From positions 1 through 23,599 of the forward strand of contig JALQPE010000760.1 in assembly GCA_030407315.1 (NCBI GenBank): DNA of 23,599 nt, read 5' to 3'. Each line of letters begins with the position of its first letter. The stretch's first letter is position 1. Shown piece after piece: positions 17,306 through 23,599 of this stretch. This DNA comes from Asparagopsis taxiformis. Lineage: Eukaryota > Rhodophyta > Florideophyceae > Bonnemaisoniales > Bonnemaisoniaceae. The translations under genes were made by a program, and so were the position numbers. The notes below the pieces were generated by a model, which saw only the letters and a program-made list of their open reading frames with translations, had not been told where the DNA came from and ran no database searches.

Positions 17306-20300
17306 CTAGCCGTCGGAAAATTGTTCTTCCTCTTCGTCCTCATCATAATCAGGATCTCCTGGCATAATAGGCATGAACGGGACATCACTAATTGTGTAGG
17401 ATATAGGCTTGTGTTCTGGCTTGCGTTCTGTCGTCTTCATCCGCATCATTCCGAGCTGCCCTGTCTTCGGCCTACGATCTTTCTTGACCGGGATGGGAAC
17501 AACTGTCTTGTGGCGAACATTGACAGGTGCCGGTTGACTTTGCCTGGCAGACCGGCGCGGAGCATTGGGGATTACTTCTTCTTCGAATCCCAACCGCCTG
17601 ATGAAACCAAACGAAACATTGTCGGGAATCGGATACGACGCATTCCTGAAATACGTGTGATACCTCGTTGTCGTGTGTGACACAACTCTGTCGACATGCC
17701 CTGCCCCGGCATGTTGTACATGGCCGTGACCGATGAAGACTGAACGTGGCGGAACGATTACCTTCTTCAGCTTCATCGTCTTGGCGTACATATCTAATTC
17801 CAGCGCTTTGGAAAAGACGTACTTGTGGGACCCTGGACACACCCAGATAGGGAATGGGTCATCTCCGTTGGCAATAACAAAGTAACCCGGAAGTTGATCT
17901 TTGCGGTCGCGAGGAGGAACAGGGAAATCATTGTGTGGGACCTGCCGAGGACACCCCTTTCCCGTTATCAAAAACCGTCCCCCAGATGCCGGCATGACAA
18001 GTGTTTCTCCCGGTAAACCGCACTCCTCCAGCCCTATCAGCCGGACAAGGATTCCCAACCACACATCCAGCAGGGCTCGCCGCGTCACAAACTTGAACCG
18101 GTCGATATGCGTCTCATCGTTCTCGGCATAGTCAACCAGGCAGTGGCGCGTAGACGTGAAGCGAGCCCTCCCCTCATTCCGGTTCTTCTCATCTGTTTCA
18201 TCGTCCCCCGTATTGACAATGGGACTCCACAGCTGCCGGTTCCCAGGGTCCTTGTGCACCTGCTCCCCCTCCCATGTTCCAAGAAGTACCGAAACAATTC
18301 CTGGTTAGGAATTTCTTCCATGAGACCCAAGTCAAATGGCAACTTGTCCGACGCATCGAGGTAGCTTACATCCGCGAAATTGTGCATCACCGTATACCCT
18401 CGCTCATTGATTTCCGTTCGGCAATTGTGGAAGTACGCCATACCAGTGCCGGCCTCATACGAATCCTTCCAGCTTGTAGACATTCGCGCAACCTGGACGA
18501 AGTCCAGCCTCGAGGGTAGAAACGTCGATGTAGGCTCACACATCGCCTTGGCAGCCATCTTCCACGCTGCGAAAAACATCGGATAGATGGTGTCGATCTC
18601 CAAAACAAGATGACGAGCCCGATGTTGTTCCGGAATATGCAGCCCCTCAAAGACAGGGTCCATCGCCACTTGCTTCAAATACCTCACCTCTCTGCCCTCC
18701 TCATCGATTTCCACACTTTCCAATAACTTATTCCGATTGAGCTCAGGTTGTTGAACAACTGAGCTCAATCGGAGGCAGACAGCCAACCCTCACCGATGCG
18801 ATGACGTCCGCGGGACGCTGCGCCAGATGATGCCCTTCGGCTCGGTCTTTGACTTCGAAATCGTCAGGAAGAGATGGCATACGGTCGTCGAACAGGAGGT
18901 CGTGTTCCGAAGGAGAGTCACGAACGATGTAACCGTCTTCATCGACTTCGACTCCTTCCGGAACAGTGAGTGTAATTGTCACTTCGCGGACCCCCTTTCT
19001 TTCGGCTTGGCCCTCGTCTGCACCCTGTTTGTCTTCCTCGTCCGAAGCGGTATGGACAGATTCTTGGTTGGAGGGAGTCGCACCAGCACGTTGGTTATCT
19101 TGGGGGACAATCTCAACGGCAGAATCGGGGGAACGGGCGGAGTCTTCGTCACCCTCATCACCGGAAAGAGTGGCTTGTTGTTGATCGGTGGGTTTATCAA
19201 CAACGGCCTGTTCTTCTTCCCCGGCGGATTGTTGTACCACAACCGGCTCTTCTTCCTCGAGGCGTGTGCTCCCCGTCGAGCGAAGTCGCTGTGAACGGCG
19301 GCGGATGCCATGCGAAGCAGGCTCATGTTCGACATTCCGCTGCTTCTTGTGAGTGAGTCTCACATTGGCAGCAGAAGGGCGGCGTTTGCGTCGAGCCTTA
19401 GTCTTCTTCTTCAATGTCGGATTGAAAAACTCTTTCAAGTTCGTTTCCAAATCCTGTAAACGCGTGGTTCTCCGTCGCATTCGAACCTCACTGCTCCGGT
19501 CGTCCCCTCTATACATTGCAATGGCATTGGTGAGATGCCATTGCAACTCCTTCGGCTGCTTAACCGACCCAATTGCCATCTCTGTGCTCAGAAATGACTT
19601 GCGCATAATACTCTTTGGGCGCCCATACGCAGCGTACAGAGAATTTGCGATTGCAGTCACGCGACGGACGTATGTATAGAAGTCGTTCACGTCAAAGCGT
19701 CCATCCGGACGTCCACCATGAGCAGGGTTCAAGTACTCCGAAAGACCACGCAAGACGAAGACAAAGTTTTCTTCCAGCAACTCGCGCACTATCTTGTGGT
19801 CCAGGTGCGTTATCCCAATCTCGTTGCGGCGCTCGGAATTGTTCAGCTCACGCAACACTTCGTCGAGAACAGGATGCTTCAGCGTTGCTATAGCCAAACG
19901 CGTCCACTGCCGGGCCGTGTTCGTTGAATTCATCATCCCCATGAACTGCGCCTCGAACAATGTTCGGATGACATCAGACTCACGCAAGTCGCCAGCGTTT
20001 TCCACGTTATTTGCAACAGCAATCGTACGGATGAACTGCTGGATGGACGACAAGACTCGAACCAGGGAGCGCTCCGTCAGTTGCGTCCCAGTCGTATGGT
20101 TCGACTCTGCACTCTTGTGGATGATCTCATGAGGCTGAAGATCACTGTTGTCCTTGCGGCGAAGGTAGTACACATCCAGAGGCTGAGTAACCCAGCGCAA
20201 GCGGTTTGCGTCCTGTGGCAGCTTGTTCTGTGCATACGGGTGAGGCGCGTGAAGTCATCCGCAATGCTATGCATAGCATTGAGACGATGCAGTCCGTCGA

Positions 20301-21265
20301 TCACGGTCACGTTCGCATTGCATGGAATTTGCCATTCTGGAACAGACGCGTGGCGGCGGACAGATGCGTGTTCTGCGACCTCAGCACCGTAACAGTGATA
20401 CGCGAAGAGCTCACATACCCCACAGCCAACATATTGTTGCGCAGGTCCTCCACGTGGTCTTCTTTCACATCCCGAAGGGTCACGGCCGGTTCCACTAGCT
20501 GCCTCACCAACACAGTCGCTCCTTCTCCGACGTAATCCGACGTCACAAACTTGGGCACCGTAATTTGCGTCCCCTGCTGCTCACGAATGCTTTCCGCCAC
20601 CTCCGGTTCGTCGTCCACCTCGGTTACGTCCTGCGTAGTAGCTTCGGTGACGTTGGAGCGAGCAGGGTGCTTCGTGCCTCCACTGGAGGCTCTAGCAGAG
20701 CGAGCAGGGCGCTTCGTGCCTCCCGAAACCGGGACGGAGCGTGCTGGATGCTTCGTACCCCCCGAACCAGTGATTTCGCCTGCCGGACCGGTACTGGGCA
20801 TCCGTCCCGAGCTGGCCTGGTTCGTCGCTGCGTTGAAGTTTGACGCTGCAGCAGGGGTACGAATGTCGCTAGGGCCATCCTCCGCAGCGGGGCGCATCAT
20901 CCGAGTATCCCAAGGGTAAAACGCCGCGGCGTATGCTCCACCCATCGTCTCCGGCGGTCCCTCGGCGCCATCAAACATGTACGGGAACGGGAGGTCCTTG
21001 AACTTGTCCTTAGTCGCAATGTTGCGCACGACGATATAGTCTGCCTCGTCGGTTTCCGGCAGCTTGTGGTTGTGCAGCGTGCGCGGAAGGCCAACATCGC
21101 CACCAGCATGCTCACCGAAGCCGTCCCAATATGCACAGCCGCACTGTCCACGTCCGCAAACAAGTCGACATCGACGCCGCGCTTGAGTCCGCGCGACTCC
21201 GCTGACGCGCTCACTTGATCGCCGCAAACCGTTGAAAACAAACTGCTGAAATGCGTATCCGCCAT
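17306..21265 (-). CDS. Large protein with ParB/sulfiredoxin-like domain and C-terminal 2-oxoglutarate/Fe(II) dioxygenase domain
   Basis: About 1,320 codons from the ATG at 21265 (context ACCATGG) to TAG at 17306. Approximate residues: 165-205 three SGGTKxPARS repeats; 265-390 ParB-like domain (LRDVKEDHVEDLRNNM, VIDGLHRLNAM, later SAESN); 390-605 helical segment; 618-630 basic cluster KKKTKARRKRR; 665-820 acidic and disordered; 1045-1210 PhyH-like dioxygenase with QVPHND, WVCPGSHKY, FIGHGHVQHAGAGH and TRYHTYF; tail ending DEDEEEEQFSDG. Frames change near 21125, 20310, 20225, 18755 and 18270, but protein-like sequence continues across each. The first could instead be a 53-nt intron (GTGAGC...CAAG). 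I do not recognise the fusion. A nuclear role, perhaps on nucleic acid or chromatin, is inference. Confidence 0.8.
17640..18130 (-). CDS. PhyH-like 2-oxoglutarate/Fe(II) dioxygenase domain (part of the gene at 17306-21265)
   Basis: A double-stranded beta-helix oxygenase needs a His-x-Asp, a distal His and an Arg for 2-oxoglutarate. Here HND lies at 17935-17927, the distal His in VQHAG at 17713-17711 (another in AGAGH is possible), and Arg in TRYHTYF at 17665-17663. WVCPGSHKY between them is the P-G-S-H motif of the phytanoyl-CoA hydroxylase-like branch. The metal and co-substrate residues are all present, so catalytic activity is expected. The substrate cannot be told from the sequence. This part is in one open frame (18259-17306). 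Confidence 0.8.
18732..18773. repeat. Near-perfect hairpin inside the ParB-dioxygenase gene at a frame change
   Basis: A 14-bp outer stem (TCCGATTGAGCTCA and its complement), one bulged G and a 6-bp inner stem (GTTGTT/AACAAC) around a one-base loop. It sits where the acidic region's frame ends and the next frame begins (about 18755). Confidence 0.9.
20090..20475 (-). CDS. ParB/sulfiredoxin-like domain (part of the gene at 17306-21265)
   Basis: LRDVKEDHVEDLRNNMLAVG resembles the first helix and glycine turn of ParB-type domains, followed by the strand ITVTV. VIDGLHRLNAM (20301-20269) matches their signature I-D-G-x-H-R-x-x-A, with the His and Arg that bind phosphate or nucleotide in this fold. 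A downstream SAESN (about 20113-20099) may equal the E-N-x-x-R region. Two frame shifts lie inside the domain. Members include CTP-dependent partition proteins, nucleases and sulfiredoxin; which activity applies is unknown. Confidence 0.65.
20262..20281. repeat. 20-bp perfect palindrome in the ParB-like domain
   Basis: CAATGCTATGCATAGCATTG lies directly downstream (in gene orientation) of the VIDGLHR codons and encodes part of LNAMHSIAD. A second long hairpin in the same gene is at 19516-19546 (12-bp stem TTGCAATGGCAT, 7-base loop). Confidence 0.9.
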
Positions 21266-21291
21266 GGTGTTGATTGGAAAGGAAAAGAGAT
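21266..21291 (-). promoter_or_regulatory. Pyrimidine-rich leader and start context of the ParB-dioxygenase gene
   Basis: On the minus strand CATCTCTTTTCCTTTCCAAT is followed by CAACACCATGGCG. C/T-rich tracts before the start and an A at -3 with G at +4 are common in fungal genes. This supports 21265 as the start. No TATA box is obvious within 100 bases. Confidence 0.5.
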
Positions 21292-21595
21292 GGTTGACGT
21301 TGACGTATTGGAGTGATGTGGATGGTAGTTCACGTTAAGTTGAAGATTTCGTGAACGCCAATCGCTGGAAATAATAACACAATACAACCGAAATTTTGTT
21401 AGGTACACACCTATCGTGACCGCTGGATGCAAGACAGGCAATCGAGATGTGAGTGTCCGTTCGGAACGGGCCCGAGTCGGGCTCTCGAAACCTGACGAGG
21501 TGGCGTGAAGCAGGCAGTGTCCTTGATGTGTAATGTGTTAAAATTACAGCTGTCAAGCTAGGCGGCTTTTGGGGCGGCTGCGAGCACCCCTTTAT

Positions 21596-22160
21596 CCGGG
21601 GACACCCTGATTTGAGTTAAAATTTGGGCTATTCTCAAAAAACATGCACATGTGAACATGTTTTTGAGATGGGGTGTGCCGTACGGCACAATCGACCCGC
21701 CCAAATCGTTTGATTTTTTACAATTTTTTTGTGCCCGAAAGTTTAGAAAATTCTGGGCTGGCCAGCAGTGCATCGAGCTGGACATCCACCGACGTCCATT
21801 TCAGGTTGGTTTGTGAGACAGTGAGCGCGGGACCATGATGGAACAAGGACAAAGACCTGTCCCTGGCGTATTGAGCCTGAATTGACCCTTCGTCAGACGC
21901 CATTTAGCCTTACAGTTCGTGCTTACAGAAGCCAGTGACAACCCCACTCGGGGCGGCGGCCGGTGCCTGGGGCCGTTGTGGCCAAAATTAGACACCATGA
22001 TTTGAATTAAAAATTTGGCTATTCTCAAAAACATGCACATGTGTAACATGTTTTTGAGATGGGGTGTGCCGTACGGCCAATCGACCGCCCAAATCAAGGT
22101 TTTTTTACAATATTTTTTGCTGCCCGAAATTCTACAATTTCTGGGCTGGCCAGTAATGCA
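21596..22160. repeat. Dispersed repeat block, right of the ParB-dioxygenase gene
   Basis: Full unit A (21596-21815), unit B (about 21815-21985), then unit A again (21986-22160), cut at GGCCAGTAATGCA. The A-to-A period is about 393 bases. Each A keeps the CATG hairpin around a short loop. The GTGCCGTACGGCAC palindrome is complete in the first A and damaged in the second (GTACGGCCAA). Same orientation and order as 16530-17045, so the gene between is bracketed by direct repeats about 4.5 kb apart. Confidence 0.85.
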
Positions 22161-22690
22161 TTAGCTATCTGCTCTAAAACCGATTCTAACAAGCAGAAAA
22201 TCCTCTCCTTCATGACGATGCTCTCGAATTGAGTGCAATGCAACGGACTCCCTCCAGGAGAACGACAAAGCTCGTCTTTTGCAGGCATTTCCGTACGAAA
22301 AATAATCGAAAAAACATTTTGACTTTAACCTAACAGCTATCGCGAGCACCGGTACTCAGCTATATTTCCTCTGTAAATTTCCTTCCTCCAACCATCAATA
22401 GCCGCTTGGTCACAGGCTTAAAAGCCTTCCACTATCTGTCCCTATCCATCGAAGACCCTCGGAGGGTTCGATCCAGGCCTTCATCACCCATGATGGGTGT
22501 GCAAACCCGAGAAATTGAAAATGGAACATATTGCGACAGGGACGAGATATCATTCAATGAAGAGAAGTTCTCCTTCTTTCGTTTACTTTTTCTAACAAGA
22601 TTCTAAACGTCTACAAACCCTATGTCCGTCCGTCCGTTTTCATCCCGGAGAGGTGTGGGTGTGAGGTAAGACGCAGTGGTGATGTTGTGT
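22161..22690. other. Intergenic, no gene recognised
   Basis: No coding frame with protein-like content. GGTTCGATCC near 22467-22476 resembles a tRNA B box and AGCCGCTTGGTCACAGGCT lies upstream, but no cloverleaf could be folded. Nothing else recognised. Confidence 0.5.
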
Positions 22691-22694
22691 TGAT

Positions 22695-23055
22695 TCCCAC
22701 AGACGGAGGTGGAGGAGGTGGCTACGGAGGAAGCCTGGAGAAATTCTCCGGTACTGACAATCTCTCACATGTTGAACATGTGAGATGTCAGTACCCATTG
22801 ATGAGAAGAAAACATTAAGGTCCGGTTCGGATATTGTTGCCATTAACGAGGCGGAGGAGGCGGCTACGTGGAAGCCTGCAGAACATGTGACTCACATCTC
22901 GGAGATGTCGTTAACCCATGGATGAGAAGAAAAGCATGTTGTTGAGGTGCGGTTCGGATATTCGATCCATTAACGGAGGTGGTGGAGGAGCTATGGTGGA
23001 AGCCTGGAGAAGAATAGAATAGTCCCTATACCCATGGATCACAAGAAAACGTTGT
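22695..23055. repeat. Three degenerate tandem units with hairpins
   Basis: Units start near 22702, 22850 and 22974 with a GGAGG(T/C)GG(A/T)GGAGG-rich block and GGAAGCCTG(G/C)AGA, and carry ACCCAT(T/G)GAT(G/C)A(G/C)AAGAAAA near their middle or end. Period about 125-148 bases. Unit 1 holds a large hairpin (22750-22795): a 10-bp outer stem, a 3-base bulge and an 11-bp inner stem with a single-base loop. Unit 2 holds ACATCTC-G-GAGATGT (22894-22908), also with a one-base loop, at the same place. A coding origin is not evident. Confidence 0.7.
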
Positions 23056-23317
23056 TGGGCTCCTTTTCGAAGCCCATTCCGTCTCTTGAATAAATTTAGC
23101 ACCCAAATCATTATACGATTGCCGAGTTGACACCCACCCCGTATGTCTCGTTGGTAGAAATAGCAGGGGCTCACCACTCAGCTGACGGGAAGTAGTTGCT
23201 AATTAAATATGAGATATGGCTTAGCTCCCGCCAAAACCGATAGCTCTGGGCTCAGGTTCTCCCAAATGTGGTTATAGCGAATGTGTTCTGACAATGCTAG
23301 AAGGCGAATATCTGCAT

Positions 23318-23505
23318 CCTGATTTGAATTAAAATTTGGGGCTATTCTCAAACATGCACATGTGAACATGTTTTTGAGATGGGGGTGTGCCGTACGGCAC
23401 AATCGACCGCCCAAATCGATGTTTTTTGCAATATTTTTTTCTGCCCGAAATATTACAATTTCTGGGCTGGCCAGCAATGCATCTGAGCTGGACATCCCAT
23501 GTCCA
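23318..23505. repeat. Dispersed repeat, single unit A
   Basis: Matches unit A of the blocks at 16825 and 21596 from CCTGATTTGAATTAAAATTT to GAGCTGGACATCC, with the CATG hairpin and the GTGCCGTACGGCAC palindrome. No unit B follows. A third locus in under 7 kb shows this is a dispersed family and not just the flanks of one gene. Confidence 0.85.
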
Positions 23506-23560
23506 GTGGCCGTCCGGATGTCGCTCACTCTGGTAAGCGTGATGCACCTGTGACAACCTA

Positions 23561-23590
23561 TGTGACTGCAGTCACAGCCGCCATGGCGGC
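23561..23590. repeat. Two perfect palindromes back to back
   Basis: TGTGACTGCAGTCACA (23561-23576, 16 bp) is followed without a gap by GCCGCCATGGCGGC (23577-23590, 14 bp). Each has zero-base loops. No gene association visible; the window ends 9 bases later. Confidence 0.85.
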
Positions 23591-23599
23591 CGTGCAGTA

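Noticed and set aside
20090..20475. Bacterial ParB partition locus or prokaryotic contamination
   Set aside because: No ParA, no parS-like array and no operon; surrounding sequence is chromovirus and eukaryotic repeats, and the gene has a eukaryotic start context and long disordered regions.
21076..21128. 53-nt intron (GTGAGC...CAAG) explaining the first frame change of the ParB-dioxygenase gene
   Set aside because: Size and borders fit a fungal intron and the frames join correctly, but no clear branch point is visible, and the unspliced sequence in the second frame also looks protein-like. Kept as an open alternative, not annotated.
22385..22480. tRNA or tRNA-derived SINE
   Set aside because: A- and B-box-like words are present, but the acceptor and T stems do not pair.

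Overview
This is a eukaryotic nuclear window, most probably fungal. It holds a Ty3/gypsy retrotransposon of the chromovirus type (integrase followed by a chromodomain), a strong ACC-ATG-G start context behind a pyrimidine-rich leader, one large single-ORF-like host gene, and palindrome-rich non-coding repeats. I cannot name the species.

Layout. (1) 1-10262: retroelement copy 1 on the + strand, cut by the left window edge. Pol runs 1-4636 (protease, reverse transcriptase, RNase H, integrase, chromodomain). A hairpin-dense spacer follows (4637-6784), then a gag-like ORF on the OPPOSITE strand (9011-6785), a polypurine tract (9124-9152), and a probable 3' LTR ending in CA at 10262. (2) 10263-14944: copy 2 of the same element, inverted. 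Its gag-like ORF (+), spacer and pol end (-) match copy 1 closely but lack about 1.29 kb. Copy-2 homology starts at the base after the LTR's terminal CA, so copy 1 appears to have inserted inside the gag-like ORF of copy 2. (3) 14945-16529: a palindromic junction and a C/T-rich stretch with a weak zinc-finger-like minus-strand ORF. (4) 16530-22160: a ~4 kb minus-strand gene (21265-17306) bracketed by same-orientation repeat blocks. (5) 22161-23599: non-coding sequence with a degenerate tandem repeat, a third copy of the dispersed repeat and back-to-back palindromes.

The most interesting gene is the ~1,320-codon minus-strand gene. It carries a ParB/sulfiredoxin-fold motif (VIDGLHRLNAM), a long helical segment, a basic nuclear-localisation-like cluster, an acidic disordered region and a C-terminal phytanoyl-hydroxylase-like 2-oxoglutarate/Fe(II) dioxygenase domain with an HxD...H...R site. 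I do not recognise this as a named eukaryotic family. A nuclear or chromatin role is inference only.

Reading frames are interrupted in both the retroelement and this gene. Where the two retroelement copies can be compared, most frame differences I inspected are one-base changes in homopolymers, so sequencing error is as likely as pseudogenisation. Independently, the window is unusually rich in perfect inverted repeats with very short loops. In the retroelement many of these loops read ACGA(N) or AACG on the pol-sense strand.
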